Origin: an uncultured Acidobacteriota bacterium
Lineage (GTDB): Bacteria > Acidobacteriota > Terriglobia > Terriglobales > Acidobacteriaceae
Direction of reading: 5' to 3'
Assembly: GCA_903832475.1 (NCBI GenBank)
Contig: CAILBQ010000299.1
Coordinates: 1-16,305, forward strand
DNA length: 16,305 nucleotides
The notes under the pieces: generated by a model
Told to the model about the DNA's origin: nothing
Databases searched by the model: none
What the model saw: only the letters and a program-made list of their open reading frames with translations
Translations under genes and position numbers: made by a program
Shown here: piece by piece, positions 8,430-16,277 of the stretch
Layout of the letters: each line of letters begins with the position of its first letter
How positions within the stretch are numbered: the stretch's first letter is position 1

Positions 8430-10928
8430 TCATTGCGCTGTTGAACGTGCGATCGCAGGCACGGATGAGACTACGTCAAAGGCAGCTTCTTTGTCAGCGA
8501 GGGAGCTTCCACCGATCCATACGGTGTACTTTGTGGCTTCAATAGTGGGCTTGCTCTCGTTGTTGTAGAAAGAGAGCTCGTTGAAACCGAGATCGAAGCT
8601 CACTTTCTGTGACTCGCCGGGTTTGAGAGTGATGCGTTTGAATCCTTCCAAACTGCGCACCGGCTGTTCCATGCTGGCGCCGCGATTGCGCACGTAGCAC
8701 TGCACCACTTCAGTCGCCTGACGGCTGCCGCTATTGGTCACGGTCGCTGTCGCTTGCAAAATGGCAGAGGTGCGACTTGCCAAGGCTTCGGACAGCGGGA
8801 TGCTTGGCTTGGACGCCCGAACGTCACTGTAGGTGAATGTCGAGTAAGTCAGGCCGTGGCCGAAGGGGAACAACGCATCGTTGGGCACGTCGATATAGCG
8901 TGAGAAGAAGCGCGAGTCGCCTCCCGGCGGCTTGGAAAGATCTAGGCCAACAGGGGGCCGGCCAGTTGGGAACTGGTTGTAGTAGAGCGGCTCCTGGCCG
9001 ACCGCGCGAGGAAAGCTCATGGGAAGTTTGCCGGAGGGCGAAACGTCTCCATACAGAACGTCCGCTATGGCATGGCCGGCTTCGGTGCCGGGGAACCAGA
9101 CTTCCATGATCGCCGCAACATGCTTACTGGCCCAGTCGAGAACCAAAGGCCGACCCGAGAATACGAGCAGAACGATCGGCTTGCCGGTGGCGGCGACGGC
9201 TTCCAGCAACTTTTCCTGATTGCCGGGCAGATCGAGGTAGGCGCGCGAACCGCCTTCGCCGCTCATCATGCCCGATTCGCCCAGCGCAAGCACTGCGACA
9301 TCAGACGCTTTTGCTGCTTCGACGGCCTCGGCAAAACCGGCCTGAGAGGCGCCTTCGATTTCCGTACCCTTTGCATAGACCAGGGTTCCGCTGACCTTTT
9401 GTGCCCGCTCTTCCAAGCCAGCGCGAACGGTTACGATATCTTTCTCGTTGCCCGCGCCTCCCCAGGCTCCCACCATTTCAGCTGGATTCTCAGAGAGCGG
9501 CCCGATTAAGGCAACGTGCTTGAATTCTGCGGAGAGAGGAAGCAACGGAGCACCGCCTGCCGATTTCTCATTCTGTAACAGAACGAACGATTCTTCAGCA
9601 GCCTTGCGAACCAGCGGCCTGTGTTCGGCGACAGCCGCAGTCACTTCGGGAGCCTCGGCATAGGGATGCTCGAAGAGGCCGGTAGCGAACTTGACGCGCA
9701 GTACGCGCCGGACGGCTTCGTCGACGACGCTCATCGGAACCTGACCGGTACGAACAAGCCGGGGAAGCTGGGTGTCATAGAAGTGAGACATCATGTCGAC
9801 GTCGACGCCGGCAGTGATTGCCTTGCGCGTGGCGGTCGCCGGACCGAGCGCGATGCCGTGGTTGATCAACTCCATCACCGCGGTGTAATCGCTGACGACA
9901 AATCCATTGAAGCCCCATTCCTTGCGGAGAACTTCTCCGAGGAGAAAGGGGTTGGCGCTCGCCGGCACTCCGTTGAGCGCGTTGAAGGCACTCATGATGG
10001 TTGCGGCACCAGCCTCGACAGCGGCCTTGTAGGGAGGAAGGTACACCTGGCGGAGGCGGCTTTCAGACATATCCGTCGTGAAATATTCGCGACCCGCTTC
10101 GGCCGCGCCATAAGCAGCGAAATGCTTGACCGACGCGGCGACAGTGCCAGGTTTGGAGAGGTCGTCGCCCTGGTATCCGCGAATGTAGGCCCGCGCCATC
10201 GCTGCGCCGAGATAAGCATCTTCGCCGGCTCCTTCTGCCGTCCGGCCCCAACGCGCATCGCGGCTAATATCGACCATGGGCGAGTAGAACCAGCGAACGC
10301 CCGCGGTGGTCGCCTCTTCCGCGGAGATATGCCCGAGGTTCACAACGAGATCGGGATCGAAGCTGGCTGCCAGGCCAAGCGGAATGGGATAGACCGTCCT
10401 GAAGCCGTGAATCACGTCGGCCCCGAAGAGCAGCGGAATATGCAGGCGACTCTTTTCGACGGCCAGATGCTGATAGAGGTTGGTACGGTCTTTGCCGACA
10501 GTGTTGAGCATGGAACCTACACCGCCGGTGGCAGCCAGTTGCATGGCATTGACGGGGTTGGTGGGCTCGGGATTGACTGCAGCGATGGCGCCAGCTTTGG
10601 CGCCGTCCGCAGTAGCAGCGTCCCCTGTATCGTTGTATTGAACGAGCTGTCCGATCTTTTCGTCGAGCGTCATCTGACGCAGCAGCTTTTCCACGCGAGC
10701 TTCGATTTTCGGGTCAGCCAACTGCGCGTTGGAGGGATGCTTGACCGAGGCTGTCGAATGGGCAACCGGTGCAGGCGTCTGCGCCGGAAGCGTCGTGATA
10801 TTGCCGGTCAGGGCAACAGATAGAGCAAAGCAACTGGCACTCCGGATGATTGCAGGAAGTGAGCAGAAATCAAGGAGAGATGGCCCGGAACGGCCAGCAG
10901 AGATTGAAACATAAAGACTCTTCAGCAC
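8430..10928 (-). CDS. bglX: Secreted GH3 beta-glucosidase (BglX-like)
   Basis: An 832-residue exported GH3 enzyme that removes terminal beta-glucosyl units from oligosaccharides. I start it at GTG 10928 because GAGGAG lies 6 bases upstream. The longer ATG frame from 11132 would add 68 residues unlike a signal. The first ~49 residues are a Sec signal with a long n-region, ending LPA-Q. The N-terminal TIM barrel follows (MTLDEKIGQL at about 86-95, KHFAAYG, and the nucleophile Asp347 in GFVVSDYTAV). The alpha/beta sandwich has GMMSGEGGSR with Glu558 as probable acid/base. A C-terminal fibronectin-III-like domain follows FPFGHGLTYSTF. Layout and motifs match periplasmic BglX closely. It is divergent from the GH144-like gene. 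Specificity among beta-1,2/1,3/1,4/1,6 linkages or xylosides is open. Confidence 0.95.
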   Translation of the reverse strand: MLKSLYVSISAGRSGPSLLDFCSLPAIIRSASCFALSVALTGNITTLPAQTPAPVAHSTASVKHPSNAQLADPKIEARVEKLLRQMTLDEKIGQLVQYNDTGDAATADGAKAGAIAAVNPEPTNPVNAMQLAATGGVGSMLNTVGKDRTNLYQHLAVEKSRLHIPLLFGADVIHGFRTVYPIPLGLAASFDPDLVVNLGHISAEEATTAGVRWFYSPMVDISRDARWGRTAEGAGEDAYLGAAMARAYIRGYQGDDLSKPGTVAASVKHFAAYGAAEAGREYFTTDMSESRLRQVYLPPYKAAVEAGAATIMSAFNALNGVPASANPFLLGEVLRKEWGFNGFVVSDYTAVMELINHGIALGPATATRKAITAGVDVDMMSHFYDTQLPRLVRTGQVPMSVVDEAVRRVLRVKFATGLFEHPYAEAPEVTAAVAEHRPLVRKAAEESFVLLQNEKSAGGAPLLPLSAEFKHVALIGPLSENPAEMVGAWGGAGNEKDIVTVRAGLEERAQKVSGTLVYAKGTEIEGASQAGFAEAVEAAKASDVAVLALGESGMMSGEGGSRAYLDLPGNQEKLLEAVAATGKPIVLLVFSGRPLVLDWASKHVAAIMEVWFPGTEAGHAIADVLYGDVSPSGKLPMSFPRAVGQEPLYYNQFPTGRPPVGLDLSKPPGGDSRFFSRYIDVPNDALFPFGHGLTYSTFTYSDVRASKPSIPLSEALASRTSAILQATATVTNSGSRQATEVVQCYVRNRGASMEQPVRSLEGFKRITLKPGESQKVSFDLGFNELSFYNNESKPTIEATKYTVWIGGSSLADKEAAFDVVSSVPAIARSTAQ

Positions 10929-10949
10929 GATGTTCTCCTCAATTTTCCT

Positions 10950-10957
10950 TTGCGCAA
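10950..10957. promoter_or_regulatory. Palindrome TTGCGCAA, candidate operator near GH3 start
   Basis: A perfect 8-bp palindrome located about 22 bases upstream of the GH3 start codon, just before its ribosome-binding site. It shares GCGCAATCG with the second site at 11060. The position fits a repressor site for GH3, but no regulator gene is in the window. Confidence 0.3.
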
Positions 10958-10980
10958 TCGAGCGGCAGGCCAGCGTTCTT

Positions 10981-11017
10981 GCAACAGTCGAAAAGACGAC
11001 ATCAGGCCGGCTGTTGC
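10981..11017. repeat. Inverted pair GCAACAG ... CTGTTGC
   Basis: GCAACAG (10981-10987) and CTGTTGC (11011-11017) are perfect 7-base inverted arms with a 23-base spacer. They could be half-sites for a dimeric regulator or a long-loop hairpin in the GH3 leader. Chance is possible for arms this short. Confidence 0.25.
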
Positions 11018-11059
11018 GAACCCTTATTCGACGAAATGAGCGATGCCTTGCTACGATGG

Positions 11060-11075
11060 GCGCAATCGTTTGCGC
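11060..11075. promoter_or_regulatory. Split palindrome GCGCAA-TCGT-TTGCGC, candidate operator
   Basis: Perfect 6-base arms around a 4-base centre, roughly in the middle of the GH3/GH144-like gap. The left half repeats the 9-mer found at 10952-10960. Size and symmetry resemble operators of LacI-type sugar regulators, but the assignment is inferred. Confidence 0.35.
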
Positions 11076-11238
11076 TCCGTGGTGAGTTGTACCATTCGTG
11101 AGGGAAAGAGTCAACGGAAGGCCCCTTCGCATGTTACGGCTGATATCCCATCTCTCTCAAGCAGAAATCATTTCAAAGACTTTGCCAGGAGGCAACGCCG
11201 CCACCGCTCAGAATTTGGCAGGAATAGAGGAATTAAGC

Positions 11239-13494
11239 ATGAATGCCGGAAATCCCTTTTCACGTTTTCGCGTCTGTCGCACGCAATGCACTCGCTTCGC
11301 CATGCTGCTTCTCTGCTCTGTGCCCTCGCTCGCGCAGGCCTCTTCGGACTACTACCGGCACGTCATCTTCGACAACAGCCTCACGCGCGACAGCTACTTC
11401 TACAGCCACGGCCATGCTTCAGGCCAAAGCTACCTTGAGGAAGTGAACGACCGTCTCCCGGTCGAATCCACGACCTTTCTCACGCCACCTAATGCGCTGC
11501 GTTTGCAATGGCAATCAGCGCCAGACGGTGGATGGGCGGCAGAGGTGAGTGCCGCGGTAATTCGCAACCGATTGCCTGGATTGTCGGGAAAGAATCTTTT
11601 CTTTTGGATGTATTCTCCGCAGCGGATGAACGCTGCTGACTTACCGCGCCTGGTGCTTGCCACGATGAGTGGAGGCCTGCAGGTAGCCGAATTCCCCGCC
11701 AGCTTCAGCCATCCTCTACAGTTGGGCAAATACACAGGCGACGTTCCGGCGGCACACTGGGTGCTGGTGCGCATCCCGCTCGCGGATTGCCGGACTGCTT
11801 CAATCCACCCCTTGAAGCCGGAATATGTCGAGAGCCTCACCTTCCAGCAGGGGCGCGCTGACGGCGTGCGCCACACGCTCATTGTGGATGAGATCCGCAT
11901 CGGTGACGACCCTGCCAAGGCCGTTCCTCTGCCCACTCCTACTCACGTTCAAGCTACGGGTTACGACCGCCATGTCGAGATCGAGTGGAATGAAGTTCAA
12001 GCAGCGTCGGTTGCGCGCAACGTGATCTACAGGTCGCTTGACGGTCAGAAATTCGCTCCCATCGGCATGCAGCTGCCCGGCATTCATCGCTACGAGGATT
12101 TCCTGGGAAAAGCCGGCGTTCATGCACAATACAAGGTTGCCGCAGAGGACTGGCGCTACAAGCAATCGAAGCTTTCGGTGACAACAGAAGCAGCCACTCG
12201 GGAATTGAGCGACGACGAGTTGCTCACCATGCTGCAAAAGGCGTGCTTTCATTACTACTGGGAGGGCGCCGACCCGCATTCCGGCATGGCTCGGGAGAAT
12301 ATGCCTGGGGACGATCGCATTGTCGCGACGGGCGCCAGCGGATTCGGCATTATGGCGCTGATGGTCGGAGTCGACCGCGGATTCATTACCCGCGAAGAAG
12401 GAATGCAGCGGCTAACGAGGATTGTCGACTTTCTCGAACACGCCCAGCGTTATCATGGCGCGTGGTCGCATTACATGGACGGAAACACCGGCCAGACGAT
12501 GGCTGTCTTTGGCATGTATGACGATGGTGGAGATCTGGTCGAGACTTCCTTTCTCATGCAGGGCCTGCTTGCGGCTCGTCAGTACTTTCGCGGAGAAAGC
12601 GCACAGGAGAAAGCGCTGTATCAGCGCATGACCGGACTTTGGCAAACGGTCGAATGGGACTGGTATCGCGAGACGCCCGGCAGCAATTTTCTCTACTGGC
12701 ATTGGTCGCCGGACTGGGCATTCCAGATTCACCATCCGCTCATCGGCTTCAACGAGGTGATGATCACCTATCTGTTGAGCATGTCATCACCCAGCCACGC
12801 GGTTCCCGCAAGCCTTTACTATTCCGGCTGGGCGAGCCAGGCGCAGCTGGCGATGAGTTATCGCGAAGGATGGTCGGGAAGCAAGGATGGCAACCTCTAT
12901 GGCAATGGCAACACCTATTACGGCATCAAGCTGGACGTCGGCGTGGGCACGGGAGGCCCGTTGTTCTTCACCCACTACTCATTCATGGGCTTCGATCCGC
13001 ACAGTCTGCATGACCGATTCACTCACTCCTATTTTGAAAACAACCGCAACATTGCGCTGATCAATCGCGCCTATTCGGTCGCGAATCCCAAGCACTTCAA
13101 AGGCTATGGCGCGGACGCGTGGGGTCTTACGGCCAGCGACGGACCCAATGGCTACATGGCGCACGCACCCGACAAGATCAACGATGAGGGGACACTGACT
13201 CCTACGGGCGCGCTGGCATCGTTTCCGTATACGCCAGAAGCGTCGATGGCGGCGTTCAAGCATTACTACCGGGATCTGGGCGCGCAGATGTGGGATGTCT
13301 ATGGGCCGCGCGATGCCTTCGACCCGGAAGCGAACTGGATTTCGCCTATCTACATGGGCCTGAATCAGGCGCCCATCGTGGTCATGATCGAGAACTATCG
13401 GACCGGACTGGTGTGGAAGAACTTCATGAGCAATCCAGAGATCGGCGACATGCTCAAGAAGCTCGATGAGGTTTCAGCGCAAGAAGTCCGCTGA
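11239..13494 (+). CDS. Secreted GH144-like / PF10091 'glucoamylase' domain protein
   Basis: A 751-residue exported protein. ATG 11239 has GAGG 8 bases upstream and opens a Sec signal ending AQA-S near residue 34. The frame continues upstream to 11098, but those 47 residues would precede the signal. After the signal come an N-terminal beta-rich domain (about 36-223), a fibronectin-III-like domain (about 236-318), and an (alpha/alpha)6 catalytic domain (about 321-745). The latter shows GASGFGIMALMVGVDRGFI (365-383), DDGGDLVETSFLMQGLL (428-444), WYRETPGSNFLYWHWSPDW (475-493) and FFTHYSFMGFDP (575-586), typical of PF10091. Characterised family members include GH144 endo-beta-1,2-glucanases, and related domains occur in cyclic beta-glucan synthases. 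The old 'glucoamylase' label is not proof of starch activity. Catalytic residues are not assigned here. The divergent GH3 neighbour fits glucan breakdown. Confidence 0.9.
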   Translation: MNAGNPFSRFRVCRTQCTRFAMLLLCSVPSLAQASSDYYRHVIFDNSLTRDSYFYSHGHASGQSYLEEVNDRLPVESTTFLTPPNALRLQWQSAPDGGWAAEVSAAVIRNRLPGLSGKNLFFWMYSPQRMNAADLPRLVLATMSGGLQVAEFPASFSHPLQLGKYTGDVPAAHWVLVRIPLADCRTASIHPLKPEYVESLTFQQGRADGVRHTLIVDEIRIGDDPAKAVPLPTPTHVQATGYDRHVEIEWNEVQAASVARNVIYRSLDGQKFAPIGMQLPGIHRYEDFLGKAGVHAQYKVAAEDWRYKQSKLSVTTEAATRELSDDELLTMLQKACFHYYWEGADPHSGMARENMPGDDRIVATGASGFGIMALMVGVDRGFITREEGMQRLTRIVDFLEHAQRYHGAWSHYMDGNTGQTMAVFGMYDDGGDLVETSFLMQGLLAARQYFRGESAQEKALYQRMTGLWQTVEWDWYRETPGSNFLYWHWSPDWAFQIHHPLIGFNEVMITYLLSMSSPSHAVPASLYYSGWASQAQLAMSYREGWSGSKDGNLYGNGNTYYGIKLDVGVGTGGPLFFTHYSFMGFDPHSLHDRFTHSYFENNRNIALINRAYSVANPKHFKGYGADAWGLTASDGPNGYMAHAPDKINDEGTLTPTGALASFPYTPEASMAAFKHYYRDLGAQMWDVYGPRDAFDPEANWISPIYMGLNQAPIVVMIENYRTGLVWKNFMSNPEIGDMLKKLDEVSAQEVR

Positions 13495-13517
13495 GAGGAG
13501 CAGGAGCGCGAACAGTT

Positions 13518-14081
13518 TCAGGAGCGACGATGTGACGGCAAGCCGGCAAAGATCTCCCGATAAAACTCGGGGTGCGATTGCCAGGTCTGGCCGGTGACCA
13601 TGCGCCAATCACGAACGGCCTGCTGGTCTACGAATGTTCCTCCAGCCTGCTCCGCTTCGAAGCGAACGTGTTCATAGCAGGTAATTCTCTTGCCATTCGT
13701 GAGGCCGGCGGCGGCAAGTACCTGGATGCCATGGCAAATAGCGAAGATCCACTTTTGCTGCCGGTCAAATTCGCGGACAATATCAAGCAGGCGCCGATCA
13801 TTACGGAGGTACTCGGGCGCGCGGCCGCCCAGGATGAGGATGGCATCATAATTAGCCACATCTACTACCTGATCGAACGAGAGGTCGGCCTCTAAACCGT
13901 AACCGGGTCGTTCGACGTAGGTATCCCAACCTGGTTCAAAATCGTGCATTACCAGGTGGAGGCGACGAACAGATGGAGCAGCAACCGTAACGCGCCAGTT
14001 TTCTTCGCGAAACCGATGGACCGCGTAAAGCGCTTCGTAGGATTCGCCGGCATCTCCAGTAACGATGAGTATCTGTGACAT
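13518..14081 (-). CDS. DJ-1/PfpI family protein
   Basis: A 187-residue cytosolic protein of the DJ-1/ThiJ/PfpI superfamily. It has an alpha/beta fold that starts with ILIVTGDAGESYEAL, a GGRAPEYLR loop (85-93), and the nucleophile elbow AICHG with Cys116-His117, the Cys-His pair seen in PfpI-type members. The N-terminal Glu16 is placed as the usual acidic partner of that cysteine. Family members are reported as peptidases, glyoxalase- or deglycase-like enzymes and stress proteins, so a specific activity is not claimed. GGAG lies about 5 bases before the ATG. The gene begins 64 bases beyond the stop of the TAT-exported TIM barrel on the same strand, so the two may be cotranscribed. It converges on the GH144-like gene, with 23 bases between the stops. 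Confidence 0.9.
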   Translation of the reverse strand: MSQILIVTGDAGESYEALYAVHRFREENWRVTVAAPSVRRLHLVMHDFEPGWDTYVERPGYGLEADLSFDQVVDVANYDAILILGGRAPEYLRNDRRLLDIVREFDRQQKWIFAICHGIQVLAAAGLTNGKRITCYEHVRFEAEQAGGTFVDQQAVRDWRMVTGQTWQSHPEFYREIFAGLPSHRRS

Positions 14082-14145
14082 TCTCTCTCCAACTCCGAAT
14101 CACTGCTATTTCAACAAAACTGGCGATGTGTTGTTTTATCGATCG

Positions 14146-15150
14146 TCACGGCAAGTATTGTCCCAGAAAACGCCGCGCCAGGATAAATCCGTCCTTGCGC
14201 TGTTGCGGGAAATCGGGCAGGTTGCCGCCATCTGGCGCATCCCAGAACTCGTCCTCGTGCTCCACCGCGATTCCTCCACGGAATCGCGCCTGGAGGAGTA
14301 CCGTGAGGAATTCGGGCCAGTTCACGATGCCCTGTCCGGGGATGCGATAACGCCACCAACCCTGTCCTGCAATGCCTACCTGCTGGAGCACAGGCTGGAT
14401 GATCTCAGTATCCTTTGCATGCGCGGCCAGGATGCGGTCTTTAAAGTGCCACGCCACGCTGACTGGATCAATGTACTGTCGCACAAAATGGGAAGGATCA
14501 AACTCCAGACCCAGTCGCTTGCTCGGCACGCGGTCAAAGACGGCCTGCATCGCAGCCGGAGTACTGGCGAAATTGGCATCGTTGGGGTAGTTCTCCCATC
14601 CCATCGTCACGTCAAGCTTTTCACAAATGGGCAGGTATTTCTCATTGAAGACGTCAGCGAAGGCTTTGGCCTGATCTTCCATACTCGCGCCTGGAATGCC
14701 CCCGCTGAAGGTTCCAACAAACTTGCAGCCCAAACGATGGCAGAACTCAAGGGCGCGAACAAACTCGGCATTCGCAGCCGCGCGCTTGCCCGCATCGGGG
14801 TCGGTGTGGTTGGGATTGAAGTATTCAATGCTGACAATGCGAATGCCTGCGTTGCGGGCATTCGTCACAATCTGATCGATGGCGCTGTCGCTTAATTTTG
14901 GATTGAAGTCTGGACCCGGCGTCACCACCACGCCTGCGTAACCAGCATGTGCTGCGAAGGCAAGCTTCTCCGGCGAATACGGAGTTATGATGGAGAGCTT
15001 TGGATAGGGCGTCTCTGCCGGCATGTCCATCGACCCCGCATGCTCCTGCGCCGTTGCAACCTTTGCTCCGCCCATGCCCAGCGCCGCCACCGATGAGCCG
15101 CCCACTTTCAAGAAATCGCGCCGATTCCAAAACGATCCTTCGCTCTCCAT
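14146..15150 (-). CDS. TAT-exported sugar isomerase/epimerase-like TIM barrel
   Basis: A 334-residue protein of the xylose-isomerase-like TIM barrel superfamily (AP_endonuc_2/IolE-like). The start is ambiguous. ATG 15156 is 3 bases and ATG 15150 is 9 bases from AAGGAG, so I prefer 15150, and a TATAAT box upstream excludes the longer frame to 15345. Residues 10-15 (RRDFLK), followed by a hydrophobic stretch, form a twin-arginine signal ending ATA-Q. The expected metal-binding set is visible: Glu186 in GWENYPND, Asp218 and His221 in EFDPSHF, His244 in AAHAKD, and Glu297 in AVEHED. A GQGIVNW motif is shared with the neighbour at 15340. It probably isomerises, epimerises or cleaves a sugar derivative in the periplasm, some relatives acting on 3-keto-glycosides. 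Substrate unknown. Confidence 0.9.
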   Translation of the reverse strand: MESEGSFWNRRDFLKVGGSSVAALGMGGAKVATAQEHAGSMDMPAETPYPKLSIITPYSPEKLAFAAHAGYAGVVVTPGPDFNPKLSDSAIDQIVTNARNAGIRIVSIEYFNPNHTDPDAGKRAAANAEFVRALEFCHRLGCKFVGTFSGGIPGASMEDQAKAFADVFNEKYLPICEKLDVTMGWENYPNDANFASTPAAMQAVFDRVPSKRLGLEFDPSHFVRQYIDPVSVAWHFKDRILAAHAKDTEIIQPVLQQVGIAGQGWWRYRIPGQGIVNWPEFLTVLLQARFRGGIAVEHEDEFWDAPDGGNLPDFPQQRKDGFILARRFLGQYLP

Positions 15151-15204
15151 TGCCATCGTCTCCTTGTTGGACGCAGTCGTTCGATCGGGTGTGCAGCCTG
15201 GGGA

Positions 15205-15210
15205 ATTATA
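15205..15210 (-). promoter_or_regulatory. -10 box TATAAT for the minus-strand TIM-barrel gene
   Basis: A perfect TATAAT lies on the minus strand at 15210-15205, 48-60 bases before the candidate start codons, in otherwise GC-rich sequence. No good -35 box was found 16-18 bases further upstream, so an activator or a weak -35 may be involved. Its position supports the start at 15150/15156. Confidence 0.45.
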
Positions 15211-15339
15211 TCTGGCAAGCCGAGCGATACGGACAGGAACGAGGGAAGCTTCTCTGATTTGCATCTTCGAGATCGGCGTTGACGCGGGCACTCTCTCCAT
15301 CCCGGTGCTATAGTAACTTCCATTGCACAGGATGGGGTC

Positions 15340-16215
15340 ATGCACACGATGAATCGGAGGAACTTTGTCATAGGAGGGGCTGCTGCTTCAGCTCTTCTAT
15401 CGGGCACGAATGGTCTATTCGCTGATCCGCTGGGTATGCCAATCGGCTGTCAGACCTACCCTGTGCGGAAGTCGATACGCACGGATTTCGCGGGTACCAT
15501 GAAGGGCTTACGCGCAGCCGGGTTCACTCAGATTGAGCTGTGCTCGCCCTACGGTTACGAGGAGTTTTTTAGCCTCCAGAAATACAAGCCTCATGAATTG
15601 CGCCGCATGCTTGAAGACTGGGGTCTCGGCTGCATCTCCGCTCACTGGTCGGCCGATGAGCTCTTTCAAAAGACGGATCAAAGCATTGCATATGCGAAAG
15701 CATTCGGCATGACGCAGATGGCGATTGCCGCGCTCGGGCCTTGGAGCCCGCGGACGACGGAGACCGTCGACGACGTGAAGCGCTACGTCGAGCCTTTCAA
15801 CGCTTTCGCCGAAAAGGCTCACGCTGCAGGCATCATCGCGTTACTGCACAATGAAGGCTTCGTCTCCGAATACATCGATGGCAAGCCGGTCTACGACATG
15901 ATGATCAGCAATCTTAATCCCGCCACGACGAGGTTGCAGTTTCAAGTCTCGACCTTGCAGCAGGGCTACGATGCAGTCACTTACTTCAATAAGTATCCCG
16001 GCCGCTTTCTCTCCATGCATTGTCAGGATTGGGTGAAGGATTCCACCACCAAAACCGGCTTCCGCCAGGTTCCGCTGGGCCAAGGCGTGGTGAATTGGAA
16101 GGGCGTATTTGCAGCCGCGAAAACGGGCGGCATAAAGAACTACTTCGTTGAACTTGAAGAGGATCCATCGCTGATGCCGCTGAGTGTGCCTTACCTGAAA
16201 TCCCTGAATGTGTAA
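15340..16215 (+). CDS. TAT-exported TIM barrel, sugar isomerase-like, with altered metal site
   Basis: A 291-residue paralogue of the divergent neighbour, of the xylose-isomerase-like TIM barrel superfamily. ATG 15340 has AGGA 7 bases upstream. Residues 5-12 (NRRNFVIG) and the following hydrophobic stretch give a short twin-arginine signal ending LFA-D near residue 29. The barrel shows GCQTYPVR (36-43), GFTQIELCSPYG (61-72), LLHNEGF (168-174), MHCQDW (226-231), GQGVVNWKGVF (247-257) and FVELEED (269-275). Glu172, His227 and Glu271 are at positions of the usual metal ligands, but the site that normally carries Asp (an LQMDLYW-like strand) reads LQFQVST here, with Gln202. It may therefore bind metal differently or use other chemistry. 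It probably works in the periplasm with the divergent paralogue. Confidence 0.9.
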   Translation: MHTMNRRNFVIGGAAASALLSGTNGLFADPLGMPIGCQTYPVRKSIRTDFAGTMKGLRAAGFTQIELCSPYGYEEFFSLQKYKPHELRRMLEDWGLGCISAHWSADELFQKTDQSIAYAKAFGMTQMAIAALGPWSPRTTETVDDVKRYVEPFNAFAEKAHAAGIIALLHNEGFVSEYIDGKPVYDMMISNLNPATTRLQFQVSTLQQGYDAVTYFNKYPGRFLSMHCQDWVKDSTTKTGFRQVPLGQGVVNWKGVFAAAKTGGIKNYFVELEEDPSLMPLSVPYLKSLNV

Positions 16216-16277
16216 GGTGAGCGGAATCTCTCGATCGGAAGCCGAAGCTCAAGAAGGAAATGCAAGAATTCAACAGT

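Larger units (their letters stand above)
10929..11238. promoter_or_regulatory. 310-base divergent regulatory region, GH3 / GH144-like
   Basis: This gap separates the start codons of two divergent secreted glycosidase genes. Each gene has a strong ribosome-binding site at its edge (GAGGAG at 10940-10935 on the minus strand, GAGG at 11227-11230 on the plus strand). It holds an 8-bp palindrome TTGCGCAA (10950-10957), a related split palindrome at 11060-11075, and an inverted pair GCAACAG/CTGTTGC at 10981-11017. The 9-mer GCGCAATCG occurs twice, at 10952-10960 and 11060-11068. No clear -35/-10 pair was found. Shared control of the two genes is an inference. Confidence 0.45.

Noticed and set aside
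9621..10823. 400-codon open frame on the plus strand, antisense to GH3
   Set aside because: It is a shadow of the GH3 coding frame with no domain, no good start and biased composition.
10929..11132. N-terminal extension of GH3 to 11132
   Set aside because: The extension precedes a normal signal peptide, and GTG 10928 has a strong GAGGAG site 6 bases upstream.
11098..11238. N-terminal extension of the GH144-like gene to 11098
   Set aside because: ATG 11239 has a good ribosome-binding site and directly begins the Sec signal.
15157..15345. N-terminal extension of the minus-strand TIM barrel to 15345
   Set aside because: It would put the twin-arginine motif about 75 residues from the start and run through the TATAAT box and into the start of the divergent gene.
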